Positions 8,703-17,609 of a DNA stretch of 64,000 nucleotides are shown here, piece after piece. This stretch comes from JBGSUZ01 sp964404895 (GTDB lineage Bacteria; Bacillota; Clostridia; Peptostreptococcales; Acidaminobacteraceae). Below the pieces are notes generated by a model. That model saw only the letters and a program-made list of their open reading frames with translations. It had not been told where the DNA came from and did no database searches. The DNA lies in contig CAYOLV010000004.1 of assembly GCA_964404895.1 (NCBI GenBank), forward strand, positions 186,001 through 250,000, in the 5' to 3' direction. The position numbers and the translations under genes were made by a program. Each line of letters opens with the position of its first letter. The first letter of the stretch is position 1.

Positions 8703-9605
8703 TTATTTTTTGTACATAGCTAACTTAGTAGCATTTTGCTGTTGTTGAATGCCCTGTGCAATATGGAAAAAAGCACTGATAATTGGCGATGATAAACTGC
8801 TTTTAAGTGTTACAATATTGATTTGTCGATGGACGGGATCCTTCAACGGAAAAATATCAAAGTCATAAAGGGTTTTATTTAATGTAGATTCTGGGACAAT
8901 GGACATGCCCAGGCCTTTTTCTACCATGGAAAAGACTGTAGACATTAGCAATACTTTATATTTAAGGTTCGGCTTTACATGATAACGATCGAAAAGTCTG
9001 TGTAAAAAAGTATCTGAATCGTTATCTGGCATAATGAATGGATAATCTTCCAGCTTCATAATGTCAAAATCGTCGTCTTCGGAAATCTTATATTGGCTAG
9101 GAACAACTGCAATAATTTCGTCACGGAAATAAGGCAGCACGTAGTAATGAGGTTCAATGTACTGGGCTTCTAAGAATGTGACGTCCACAATACCTTCTTC
9201 AAGAGCTCTTTTTAAAGCATCATAGCCGTCTTCAATAATTTCAATTTGTATATCAGGGAAGGCATGATCAAAGGCTGACAAGATATCTGGCAGTAATCGA
9301 CTTGAGGCACTAGTAAATGAACCAATGCGAATAGTTCCCGTCTCAATATGTTTAATGGAGTTAATTTGATTCATTAATCTGTCTTCTGATGCCACGAGTG
9401 CATATACATAATCAATGAGCATATTACCTTCATTGGTTAATGTCAATTTACCCCTTGTTCGATTGATTAAAACAAATCCCAACTCCACTTCCAATGCATG
9501 AATAGCGTGACTCACCGCTGACTGTGTCATTCCCAGTTCTTCTCCGGCTTTTGTAAACCCGCCAGTGTCCACTACTTTTTTGAATATTTTAAACTTATGT
9601 TGCAC
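8703..9605 (-). CDS. LysR-family transcriptional regulator
   Basis: The 300-residue protein has the LysR N-terminal winged helix-turn-helix (FTKAGEELGMTQSAVSHAI, about 16-34) and a substrate-binding co-inducer domain (about 88-290) starting at GTIRIGSFTSASSRLLP. It starts with GTG at 9605 after GAGGTGAGGGC. LysR regulators usually bind near their own promoter and control a neighbour in response to a small molecule. Here the only close gene in the same direction is the GGDEF-like protein, so the two may form an operon. No divergent target is present, and the ligand is unknown. Confidence 0.9.
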   Translation of the reverse strand: MQHKFKIFKKVVDTGGFTKAGEELGMTQSAVSHAIHALEVELGFVLINRTRGKLTLTNEGNMLIDYVYALVASEDRLMNQINSIKHIETGTIRIGSFTSASSRLLPDILSAFDHAFPDIQIEIIEDGYDALKRALEEGIVDVTFLEAQYIEPHYYVLPYFRDEIIAVVPSQYKISEDDDFDIMKLEDYPFIMPDNDSDTFLHRLFDRYHVKPNLKYKVLLMSTVFSMVEKGLGMSIVPESTLNKTLYDFDIFPLKDPVHRQINIVTLKSSLSSPIISAFFHIAQGIQQQQNATKLAMYKK

Positions 9606-9687
9606 GCCCTCACCTCATACGCCTTAATTGGCTAAAATCAGTCATTTAATCTTTATATTATACCAAATAATGCGCTAGAAAGACATC

Positions 9688-9735
9688 GCCATAAAAAAAA
9701 GCTTACAGACCCAAAGAGACCTATAAGCTTTTAAT
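9688..9735 (-). terminator. Probable terminator of the 9746-10450 gene
   Basis: AAAAGCTTA and TAAGCTTTT arms flank about 20 bases, with an A/T run on the minus-strand 3' side. The stem is imperfect in its inner part. Confidence 0.55.
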
Positions 9736-9745
9736 ATGCAATTGG

Positions 9746-10450
9746 TTAAATATAATAATCTTTGGATTTATACCCAGTGTAAGCCATCATAATGGCACAA
9801 GGAAATAAAATGACACCTAGGAACGGCGGGATAATTGTCAAACCCATGGCTACACCTGCACTTAGTCCGTTGGTCTCTACCAATTTTGCTGCAACCGCTT
9901 CTGGGTTACCCATGACGCTCATACCGAACTGGATCCAAATAATTGAGGTCATAAGCGAAACAGGAATAACTGCCATGCTCATGAGCCATCCTGTATACGA
10001 ACGATTTTTAATACCTTTGACCCCTAAGAAGATTGGAACAAACATGACTGCAGGCAGTACAAAACCAAAATACTGAGGTGATAGAGCTAAAAAGAGAATT
10101 GAGCACGCCATATAATATTTGAAATATTGGCCGATTGCTTTTGTTGCCACCCCTTTAAAATCACCTTGAGCTGCTTTTAAATATCTCAAATAAACCTGTG
10201 CTCTATGCAAGTTGCCTTTGGGGTCCTGTTGGTTTTTTTTAACCTCTTCAATAACTTTGTTTCCCTTTAGACATAAAGCTTCATATATATGATCAACATT
10301 TTCTGTGATTTCCACTTGAGCATAACTTTGTTTGATTAATTTTGAATCTGATATAAGCCGTGAAACCTTTGCTGGTTTAAAATAGGTCTGATCCTCTAAT
10401 ATTTTGATAAACTGATCAATAACTTTACCGATTTCTGCTGTCTTTTTCAT
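9746..10450 (-). CDS. Hypothetical protein with C-terminal membrane domain
   Basis: The 234-residue protein has a charged, helical N-terminal half (about 1-110) and three to four hydrophobic segments in the second half (near 112-150, 158-178 and 197-228). I recognise no family motif. AAGAGGTGGGCAT gives a good ribosome site for the ATG at 10450. It is transcribed in the same direction as the NSS transporter and its small subunit but is separated from them by a strong terminator, so it is probably an independent unit. The N-terminal half looks cytoplasmic; no catalytic residues can be assigned. Confidence 0.7.
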   Translation of the reverse strand: MKKTAEIGKVIDQFIKILEDQTYFKPAKVSRLISDSKLIKQSYAQVEITENVDHIYEALCLKGNKVIEEVKKNQQDPKGNLHRAQVYLRYLKAAQGDFKGVATKAIGQYFKYYMACSILFLALSPQYFGFVLPAVMFVPIFLGVKGIKNRSYTGWLMSMAVIPVSLMTSIIWIQFGMSVMGNPEAVAAKLVETNGLSAGVAMGLTIIPPFLGVILFPCAIMMAYTGYKSKDYYI

Positions 10451-10557
10451 ATGCCCACCTCTTAATAATTAGGATGATTGCTGAATGACTATTCGTGTCG
10501 AACTTCTTATTGTCTTTTATTTTATCAATTAAAATGAGTTCTCGATAGAGTATTTTA

Positions 10558-10590
10558 TAAATAACCCCGCCATAAGGCGGGGTTATTTTC
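10558..10590 (-). terminator. Intrinsic terminator of the NSS transporter operon
   Basis: A perfect stem AAATAACCCCGCC / GGCGGGGTTATTT with the loop ATAA lies six bases after the small-subunit stop codon. The trailing T run is weak, but the stem is very stable. Confidence 0.85.
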
Positions 10591-10595
10591 AAAAG

Positions 10596-10694
10596 CTATT
10601 TACTTTTTTTAATAATAGTCATCATGGATACGACAGCAAACGCTAAAATAATTCCCCATCCCATGACTAAGAACAATGTTGCACTCGCATTCAT
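10596..10694 (-). CDS. metS: NSS transporter small subunit (MetS-like)
   Basis: This 32-residue single-span membrane peptide (hydrophobic core ATLFLVMGWGIILAFAVV, then a KKSK tail) begins 11 bases after the stop of the NSS transporter. Its size, topology and position match the methionine/alanine import NSS small subunit (MetS) of Corynebacterium MetPS, which is needed for full transport activity. A GGGGG site at 10698-10702, seven bases from the ATG, supports translation. It is too short for routine gene calling. Assignment rests on family knowledge and context; the transported amino acid is not determined. Confidence 0.82.
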   Translation of the reverse strand: MNASATLFLVMGWGIILAFAVVSMMTIIKKSK

Positions 10695-10705
10695 AGTATT
10701 ACCCC

Positions 10706-12289
10706 CTATTCGATTCGAATCGAAACTTTGTTTTCTTCGAGTTCCTTACCATAATTCTTCTTAATAGAAGTGTATGAAGTATAGAACCCAATGACAAAGA
10801 CGATTAGAATAACGACACGTGCGCCATTAACCCAAGGAACTAGTTGTGGAGTTTCTGCAACGAAGGAAGGAATAAATTTGAAGTAACCTGCTTTAGCATA
10901 ATCAATTGTTGAGAACACAATCAATATTGCCAATACAGCTGGTGTAATTGTTTTCGTAAAGACATTGAAGAACCACTTAGGAATTTTCCAATAACCACCA
11001 CGGTTCATTTCTTCAAAGGCTTTGTCTCCCATTAACCAACCAGCAACCAATACTTCAATGAAACCAAGGACAACAAGGAGGTAAGAACCAATCCAGTTAT
11101 CGATTTCAGTAAAGTAAGCAAGGTTAGATGTCTTAGTCAAAATAGGCTCTAATCCTACTGGAAGACCTACGAGAATGTAAAGACAGAAAATTGAGATGGC
11201 AGCTTTTTTCTTGGCAAAACCGAGGTTTTCTTCAAGAAGGGCAACCAAGTAGTTGTACATTGCAATAGCAGAAGTGAACCCTGCGAAGAATAACAGCAAG
11301 AACCACATAGCACCAAAGATTTGACCGCCGCCCATAGCTCTGAATACGTTAGGAAGTGCGATGAAAGATAAACCAACGCCACCTTTAACACCTTCAGGAC
11401 CCATAAATGCATAGGCAATCGGAATAACTGCAGTACCACCAAGAATAACTTCAGCAAACTCGTTTAAAGAAGCTGTAGCAATTGAAGATACCACTACATC
11501 GTCGTCTGGTTTGATGTAAGAAGCATAGTTACAAATAATCCCCATACCAATAGATAATGTGAAGAAGATTTGTCCTGCAGCTGCAATAGCACCTTTCCAG
11601 CTGAGTTGATCGAATCTAGGTGTCCAAACGTACTCAAGACCTTTAATAGCTGACCAGTCAGGGTTGACAGGCGAACCTAATGTCAAGGCTTTGATGGCAA
11701 GTATAATACCAAACACATATAATGTTGGCATCATAATTTTTGCAACAACTTCAATACCGTTTTGTACACCTTTCATAACAGCATAACCCAATGCTGCCAA
11801 TGAAATAACCCAAAATGTTATAACATAAGCTGGATTTTGTATGTAACTCACGAAGACATCGCCAGTGCCAATAGCAGAATCCATGTAACCACCTGTTACA
11901 GATAACCAACTGTAACCTAGCGTCCAACCAATAACGTGATTGTAATAAGAATTGACCAGAACAGTAACGGCAAAGGCCATACTGCCGGCTATAGAACCAA
12001 TGATAAGTGCTGTACGCGGTTTAACGCCTTCTCTGGCTTGAAGGTAAACCATAGGGCCGAGTGTACCGTGACCGTATTTCCCACCATAGCGGCCTAAGTT
12101 CCATTCAACCAGTAATGTAGGGATACCAATCAGAATTAATGCGGCAAAATACGGAATCATGAATGCGCCGCCGCCATTGCTTGCTGCTTGGTACGGGAAT
12201 CTCCAGAAATTTCCTAAGCCGACTGCATTACCAGCCATCGCCAGGATCAGACCCATCTTGGATCCCCAGTTTTCTCTTGAATTACTCAT
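10706..12289 (-). CDS. Sodium-dependent amino-acid transporter (NSS family)
   Basis: The 527-residue protein starts with the NSS signature GLILAMAGNAVGLGNFWRFP, which builds the Na+ and substrate sites in transmembrane helix 1, and shows about 12 membrane segments. NSS carriers import amino acids with sodium. The small MetS-like subunit immediately downstream points to the MetP-type subgroup (methionine or alanine import). The ATG at 12289 follows GAGAGGGGG; an upstream in-frame extension to 12394 covers the promoter and is rejected. The operon has its own promoter at 12339-12367 and ends in a strong hairpin. The exact substrate is inferred only to the level of neutral amino acids. Confidence 0.93.
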   Translation of the reverse strand: MSNSRENWGSKMGLILAMAGNAVGLGNFWRFPYQAASNGGGAFMIPYFAALILIGIPTLLVEWNLGRYGGKYGHGTLGPMVYLQAREGVKPRTALIIGSIAGSMAFAVTVLVNSYYNHVIGWTLGYSWLSVTGGYMDSAIGTGDVFVSYIQNPAYVITFWVISLAALGYAVMKGVQNGIEVVAKIMMPTLYVFGIILAIKALTLGSPVNPDWSAIKGLEYVWTPRFDQLSWKGAIAAAGQIFFTLSIGMGIICNYASYIKPDDDVVVSSIATASLNEFAEVILGGTAVIPIAYAFMGPEGVKGGVGLSFIALPNVFRAMGGGQIFGAMWFLLLFFAGFTSAIAMYNYLVALLEENLGFAKKKAAISIFCLYILVGLPVGLEPILTKTSNLAYFTEIDNWIGSYLLVVLGFIEVLVAGWLMGDKAFEEMNRGGYWKIPKWFFNVFTKTITPAVLAILIVFSTIDYAKAGYFKFIPSFVAETPQLVPWVNGARVVILIVFVIGFYTSYTSIKKNYGKELEENKVSIRIE

Positions 12290-12338
12290 AAATTTCCCCC
12301 TCTCTTTGTTATGAAATTTTAATATTTGGGTTATTAAC

Positions 12339-12367
12339 ATTATACAAAGGTGCCCTTTATAAAGCAA
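12339..12367 (-). promoter_or_regulatory. Sigma-A promoter of the NSS transporter
   Basis: On the minus strand TTGCTT (12362-12367) and a perfect TATAAT (12339-12344) are separated by 17 bases, about 50 bases before the ATG at 12289. The rest of the 430-base gap up to 12723 is AT-rich and holds only this promoter and the one at 12652-12679. Confidence 0.75.
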
Positions 12368-12651
12368 CCCTTTTTTCAGTATATTCTGAAACATGAAATT
12401 ATAGTAAACGAATTATTCTTTTTGAAGACAAAAGACTCCAAAATCCCTCTGATTATGCTCTATTAATGAAATAAATAAATTTTTATATATAATTTTATTA
12501 TTACAATTTGTTTGCAAGGCTTCTATATTTTTTTGAAACCTTTGTGACTTACTATTAGTTTTATTCATGCTGGCAACATAATGTAAATATTGTCTTTTTG
12601 TTACCCTATTTTAATAGCTCTTAAGTTTTACTTAAATTCTCTCTCTTTCTA

Positions 12652-12679
12652 TTGACCCGACAAAACAGAGTGCTATATT
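12652..12679 (+). promoter_or_regulatory. Sigma-A promoter of the first Cache chemoreceptor
   Basis: TTGACC (12652-12657), 16 bases, then TATATT (12674-12679) preceded by TGC, an extended -10. It lies 45 bases before the ATG at 12724. Confidence 0.7.
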
Positions 12680-12723
12680 GAACTTGAGAAAACTGAAATA
12701 AATCGAATGATATAGGAGGTCCC

Positions 12724-14763
12724 ATGCGTTTTAAAAAAATGAGCACTAAATTAATATTGGCCATTGTCTCCTGTTCTGTACTTGCCTCTCTCATTGTCGG
12801 GGGGGTGAGCTTGGTTCACTCAATCTCCAATATAGAAGAAGAAGCTACCGAGAAACTCACCTACATGACTTCAACAGTCCAAAGTGATCTCAAAGGAAAA
12901 ATGGCTCTTATTTCCACCGCTTCTACACAAATGTCTGAAGTAATTTCAGGAATGGTTTCAAGTTCTACCCCCCTAGAACAGGAACTTTCTTCACTGGATC
13001 AATTGACTAAAGCTTATGTGAGCAGCACCAATTCTGCTTTATCTGCCTATGTGGAATTTGATCCTGCCTATACGAATCAAAAAGTCTTAGGCACTTGGTG
13101 GGCCAATTCAAATGGCACCATTCAGCAGGAACCCCTTCTTCAAACACCCCTCACTGAGTTTTCAACAGAATACAAAGGCTTTCTCAAAACAGCTGAAAGT
13201 ACGGGCTGGACTGAAGTCTATCACGACAAAGAGCTCAACAAAGAGGTGCTCAGTTACATTCAACCCATTTTAAAAGATGGAAAAACCATTGGTATTGTAG
13301 GTTTTGACATAGACTTTAATACTTTGGTTGCCGAGTTAGAAGCTATTAAAATTTATGAAACCGGTTACGCCTTCTTGCTCGACGAAAATGCCAATATTCT
13401 CTCCCATCCTTCTTTAGAGTTAGGTACCAATTTAGGAACACTGGACGGAGGCAAACTCCTTCCTTTAGCTCAGGCGATGGAGAAAAATGAGTCTGGCACC
13501 TATACTTATGCATATAAGGGCACTGAAAAAATTGTGAGCTATAAAAAACTTCCCAACGGCATGATCATTGGCCTATCACCCACGTATGAGGAAATGTTTG
13601 AACAGTTGGCAAAGACTCAATTGTTTATCTTCGTTGTCATGGTTATCAGCATGCTCATCTTTACTGGTGTTGGGTTCCTACTCTCTTTGAAGATCGTAAA
13701 ACCTATCAAACGTTTAAAAACAGCATTTGACCAAGCAGCTCGTGGAGATTTAACGGTTACCGTTCCTGTTACTTCTCAAGACGAAGTAGGACAGGCTTGT
13801 GAGCAATTCAACCACATGATGTCTGAAATGCAACAATTGGTTTCCCAAGTGCAAAGCGGTGCCAAAACAGTTGAAAAAGCCTCTCACACTTTAGACAAAA
13901 TTGCCATGAATACCAGTGAGGCCATCAATGAAATCGCCGCAAGCATTGAGTGTATTTCTCAAAGCGCTACAGATCAGGCTGGAGAAATGGAAAAGATACT
14001 GCAAAATTCTCATGCCCTTGGTAATGAAATCCAACTGGTATCTAAGTCTTCTACAGAAATGAATCAGGTTTCCCATTTGGTAAGTCAAGAAAGTAAGCGA
14101 GGACTAGAAACCCTGACTGCTCTTGTAACTACTACTGAAGAGAAAATCGTTAAATCCGCTGAAATTGACGCTGCGGTTCAAGGCAGTCATACCAGCGCTC
14201 AAGAAATTGAAACCATACTGGATACTGTAATGTCCATTGCGAAGCAAACTAATTTATTAGCACTGAATGCTTCCATTGAAGCTGCAAGAGCTGGAGAGCA
14301 CGGCAGAGGCTTTACCATCGTTGCAGAAGAAGTTAAGAAGTTGGCTGAAGAGTCCACGACTGCAGTGGATGAAGTCAAAACTTATATTCGGGCGATTCAA
14401 GTTCAGTCTGCCAATGCCGTTCAGGTTATGGAAGGTATAAAATTGATAGATCACCAACAAGCTGAATTGGTCACTGCGACTAACGGTATATTCCTTTCAA
14501 TCCTAGACCAACTTAAAGATTTGGTAGGACTCATTGAACAAATGGATCAAAGCAGTACCTCAATGGATCACCATAAAGACCATACCCTTGAGAACATTGA
14601 GAATATATCTTCAGTTTCAGAAGAAATTGCAGCTTCTACTCAAGAAGTCAGTGCTTCTTCTGAAGAAAGTGCGGCAGCTGTTCAAGAAATTTCTGCCCTG
14701 GTAAGCCAATTAACCCTCCTAATTGAAGGCATGCAGTCTAGCGTTGCCAAATTTAACGTCTAA
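12724..14763 (+). CDS. Methyl-accepting chemotaxis protein (dCache)
   Basis: The 679-residue receptor has a membrane segment near 10-30, an extracytoplasmic dCache sensor (about 35-285), a second membrane segment near 300-322, a HAMP domain and a methyl-accepting domain with the invariant hairpin tip LLALNASIEAARAGEHGRGF. It signals to CheA/CheW and so to the flagellar motor. The sensor lacks the Tyr-Arg-Trp-Tyr amino-acid signature that the next receptor has, so it probably binds another class of ligand. AGGAGG precedes the ATG. The two receptors are tandem, but each has its own promoter region and terminator. Sensor ligand unknown. Confidence 0.93.
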   Translation: MRFKKMSTKLILAIVSCSVLASLIVGGVSLVHSISNIEEEATEKLTYMTSTVQSDLKGKMALISTASTQMSEVISGMVSSSTPLEQELSSLDQLTKAYVSSTNSALSAYVEFDPAYTNQKVLGTWWANSNGTIQQEPLLQTPLTEFSTEYKGFLKTAESTGWTEVYHDKELNKEVLSYIQPILKDGKTIGIVGFDIDFNTLVAELEAIKIYETGYAFLLDENANILSHPSLELGTNLGTLDGGKLLPLAQAMEKNESGTYTYAYKGTEKIVSYKKLPNGMIIGLSPTYEEMFEQLAKTQLFIFVVMVISMLIFTGVGFLLSLKIVKPIKRLKTAFDQAARGDLTVTVPVTSQDEVGQACEQFNHMMSEMQQLVSQVQSGAKTVEKASHTLDKIAMNTSEAINEIAASIECISQSATDQAGEMEKILQNSHALGNEIQLVSKSSTEMNQVSHLVSQESKRGLETLTALVTTTEEKIVKSAEIDAAVQGSHTSAQEIETILDTVMSIAKQTNLLALNASIEAARAGEHGRGFTIVAEEVKKLAEESTTAVDEVKTYIRAIQVQSANAVQVMEGIKLIDHQQAELVTATNGIFLSILDQLKDLVGLIEQMDQSSTSMDHHKDHTLENIENISSVSEEIAASTQEVSASSEESAAAVQEISALVSQLTLLIEGMQSSVAKFNV

Positions 14764-14775
14764 ATTTAAAAAAAT

Positions 14776-14820
14776 CCCAATAGAGATGTGCTCTTTGCTG
14801 AGTATATCTCTATTTTTTTG
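14776..14820 (+). terminator. Intrinsic terminator after first chemoreceptor
   Basis: AATAGAGAT pairs with ATCTCTATT around a 16-base loop and is followed by a run of T. Confidence 0.7.
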
Positions 14821-14909
14821 GTAAATATAACTTGAATGCTTACTATTAAAGGGGATAAATGATATTATTAAAATTATCACAATGTTTTTTACTTAAGGGG
14901 GATTAGCAC

Positions 14910-16955
14910 ATGGCTAAAAAGAAAAAAGAGGGTGTCGTTGTCAAACGCAGTATTCGACAGCTGATTATCATCGCATTTTTCATTATTATTACCACGACAT
15001 TGATTTTGGTTTCCGGAAGTACTTATTTTAAATTCAAAGCATTTCTCAGCGAAAAGGCTGAACATGACACTTCACAGTTAACCAGTTCTATCGACAATAC
15101 TGTCGCTGCCTATTTGGCTCACTTTTCAAAGACCATAGATGCAGTAGCTGCCTTGCCTAGCACCAAGCATGCCATGGCAGATCCCAGTGAAGCACAACGC
15201 CTCATTTCCCTTTTAGACAGTACTGTAAAAGCAAATCCAGATATATTGTTCTTCTATTTAGGCACAGAAGATGGACAGATGCTCATGAAACCAGACGATG
15301 ACCTGGGGGCAGATTATGACCCTAGAACACGGGATTGGTACAAAGCAGCAAAAGATCAGAAGGGCACTTTCTGGACAGATCCTTACTTTGACGAAACTGT
15401 TAATCAAATGGTTGTCAGTGTCTGTAGCCCTATCTTTGATGATTCCAACAAATTTGTTGGGGTATTGGCGCTAGACCTTGCACTGACCTCTATCAACGAA
15501 CAAACTTCAAAACTAAAAATCGGACAGCAGGGCTATGCCATTATTGTAGATAAAAATGGGGTTATCATCAGTCACCCTACTGCAGACAAAATTGGCAAGC
15601 CATTAACAACTGAAGCACTTAAAAAAGCATTAACTGATCCGAAATCAGATATAATTTATTATGATTATAAAGAGATTGATAAAAAGACGAATAAAGAGAG
15701 TAATAAAGTGAGTCAGAAATTAGGCGTCATAGACCGCATGGACTCCGTAAGCTGGACGATTATTGCCACTTACTATATGAATGAAATTGAAAAAGAAGTG
15801 GATGGACAATTATTCTTCACCTTGTTCATTGGCCTCATTTCATTGATCTTGAGCATTATCTTGATTCTACTCTTTACAAACCGCTTTACAGCAAATATTA
15901 AGAAACTAGTTGAAACTATGAAAGTCGCAAGAACTGGGGACTTAAGCGTTCGTTCTTCTATCGTTTCAAAAGATGAAACCGGACTACTCAGCCAATACTT
16001 TGACGAAACCATTCTAGACCTCAGCAAATTGGTTTCTAATGTTAAATCCGTTTCTTCCGATTTAACACAAGCTGCACAAAACCTTGCGGCCACTAGCGAA
16101 GAAGTCAGCGCCTCTGCAGATGAAGTTGCTAAAACCGTTGAAGATATTGCAAAAGGTGCCGAGGATCAAGCAAGCGATGCAGAACAAGCTGCCATCACTT
16201 CAAGAGACTTGAGTATTCAATTTAAATCATTAAATGAAATCACGGCTGAAATGCTGTCGTCTGCGAAGCTTTTGAAAGAAGCTAACGAAACCAGCCTAGG
16301 CGCTATTAAAAACTTGGATGAAACCAATGAAAAATCCAACGAAGCCAATGCCATGATTTCTAACGTAGTCTTCCAGCTCAATCAGAAAACAGAGCAAATT
16401 GGAGGCATTTTGGATGCCATTTCTGCCATTTCTGTTCAAACTAATCTCTTAGCACTTAACGCTTCTATAGAAGCAGCTAGAGCGGGAGAACACGGTCGTG
16501 GCTTTGCAGTCGTCGCTGAAGAAATTAGAAAGCTTGCTGAAGAATCTGCTAACTCTGCTGATGAAGTACGTCAGATTGTGGGCAACATTCAAACAGACAG
16601 CAGAAAGACCGTCAGCAGCATGGAACTTCTTAAAGAACATGCCACTGCTCAAGACGCCTCTGTTAAAGATGTTCTCAGTGCCTTTGACACGATTACAGAA
16701 GCTTATCAGCAAATCTCCACACACATTGGCAACATTGATGAATCTGTTCATAGCCTCACTGCTAATCAAGAAATTATTCATGGCAATATCGAAAATATTT
16801 CTGCCGTATCTGAAGAGACTGCTGCCGCATCTGAAGAAGTTACAGCTTCAATGGATCAACAAGTCAGTGCCGTTGAAGAAGTGGCACGTTCTGCTCAACA
16901 ACTCAACGAAATATCGTCTATGCTCAACGACGAAATTTCACAATTTAAAATTTAA
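14910..16955 (+). CDS. Chemoreceptor with amino-acid-type dCache domain
   Basis: This 681-residue receptor has a membrane segment near 17-38, a dCache sensor (about 45-290), a second membrane segment near 305-325, HAMP and a methyl-accepting domain (LLALNASIEAARAGEHGRGF). The sensor contains DYDPRTRDWYKAA: Tyr136, Arg141, Trp143 and Tyr144, with Asp189 in VLALDL. This order and spacing match the dCACHE_1AA signature, in which these residues bind the carboxyl and amino groups of a free amino acid. The likely role is taxis toward amino acids, which fits the amino-acid transporters and tryptophanase nearby. GGGGG precedes the ATG by about nine bases. The individual amino acid cannot be told from sequence. 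Confidence 0.93.
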   Translation: MAKKKKEGVVVKRSIRQLIIIAFFIIITTTLILVSGSTYFKFKAFLSEKAEHDTSQLTSSIDNTVAAYLAHFSKTIDAVAALPSTKHAMADPSEAQRLISLLDSTVKANPDILFFYLGTEDGQMLMKPDDDLGADYDPRTRDWYKAAKDQKGTFWTDPYFDETVNQMVVSVCSPIFDDSNKFVGVLALDLALTSINEQTSKLKIGQQGYAIIVDKNGVIISHPTADKIGKPLTTEALKKALTDPKSDIIYYDYKEIDKKTNKESNKVSQKLGVIDRMDSVSWTIIATYYMNEIEKEVDGQLFFTLFIGLISLILSIILILLFTNRFTANIKKLVETMKVARTGDLSVRSSIVSKDETGLLSQYFDETILDLSKLVSNVKSVSSDLTQAAQNLAATSEEVSASADEVAKTVEDIAKGAEDQASDAEQAAITSRDLSIQFKSLNEITAEMLSSAKLLKEANETSLGAIKNLDETNEKSNEANAMISNVVFQLNQKTEQIGGILDAISAISVQTNLLALNASIEAARAGEHGRGFAVVAEEIRKLAEESANSADEVRQIVGNIQTDSRKTVSSMELLKEHATAQDASVKDVLSAFDTITEAYQQISTHIGNIDESVHSLTANQEIIHGNIENISAVSEETAAASEEVTASMDQQVSAVEEVARSAQQLNEISSMLNDEISQFKI

Positions 16956-16997
16956 TGAAGTGAAGCTTTACAAGTTTCACAAAGTTTTTAAGTAAAC

Positions 16998-17046
16998 AAA
17001 AAGGCTTGCTCTCAGATGAGAATTCATCTGGAGCAAGCCTTTTTAA
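16998..17046. terminator. Bidirectional intrinsic terminator
   Basis: AAAAAGGCTTGCTC and GAGCAAGCCTTTTT form a stem, with CAGATG/CATCTG continuing it past one bulged base. It serves the convergent chemoreceptor and PqqD genes. Confidence 0.85.
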
Positions 17047-17083
17047 ATTTATCCTTTTCTCTTGCGCTGGTATTAAACCATTG

Positions 17084-17482
17084 CTATTTCTTTTTATGTT
17101 CTTTGGCCAATTTGGCCTCTTTATTTTCAAAATAAATCCACCCGCGGCGGTTTAAATAACGAATGAACATGATTAATCGATCATAAACAGGTTCACATTT
17201 TTCTCCAAATCTTGCTTTGACCACTTCGCCAATTTCATATACATTGCGTTTGCCGTCAATGGCCTTCCATACAGTAGAACCTAGGTCGTCAAACTTCATG
17301 TCTGAAGTACTAGACTTTTTCACTAGCCAATTGGCCATCTTTTGAATGGGATGATTGTGGTGGAATACTAAATAGACATTTCCACCCTTTTCAATCCACT
17401 CCGTATGCTTAATATGGGGCACGAAAAGGAGAAAATTATCTTGTGCGATTTCCTCGGGCTTTTGTTTCTTTTTAAAAAGCAT
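17084..17482 (-). CDS. Orphan PqqD-family protein
   Basis: The 132-residue protein contains a PqqD-like winged-helix fold at about 62-118 (DDLGSTVWKAIDGKRNVYEI, then YDRLIMFIRYLNRRGWIYF). PqqD domains are peptide chaperones that present ribosomal precursor peptides to radical SAM or other modifying enzymes. No radical SAM enzyme, precursor or exporter lies beside it, so it is an orphan, a form frequent in Clostridia whose role is unknown. Residues 1-60 form an extra N-terminal region. AAGGAG lies eight bases before the ATG. The OPT transporter upstream on the same strand has its own terminator, so the two are probably not an operon. Confidence 0.82.
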   Translation of the reverse strand: MLFKKKQKPEEIAQDNFLLFVPHIKHTEWIEKGGNVYLVFHHNHPIQKMANWLVKKSSTSDMKFDDLGSTVWKAIDGKRNVYEIGEVVKARFGEKCEPVYDRLIMFIRYLNRRGWIYFENKEAKLAKEHKKK

Positions 17483-17516
17483 ATCAGGAACTCCTTTTAA
17501 ATGTTGGTTTCATAAT

Positions 17517-17552
17517 CAAAACTGCTGGGAGCTTGCCCCCAGCAGTTTGCTT
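17517..17552 (-). terminator. Intrinsic terminator of the OPT transporter gene
   Basis: Perfect arms AAACTGCTGGG (17519-17529) and CCCAGCAGTTT (17538-17548), located between the OPT stop codon and the PqqD start. Confidence 0.75.
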
Positions 17553-17609
17553 CATGCCTTTATCTGATTGATTTGACAAAGATTAACCTTGTCAATCACT
17601 CATCTGTTC

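Noticed and set aside
16498..16995. 165-residue plus-strand frame inside a chemoreceptor gene
   Set aside because: It is a shadow frame rich in Leu and Lys, overlapping the conserved methyl-accepting domain.
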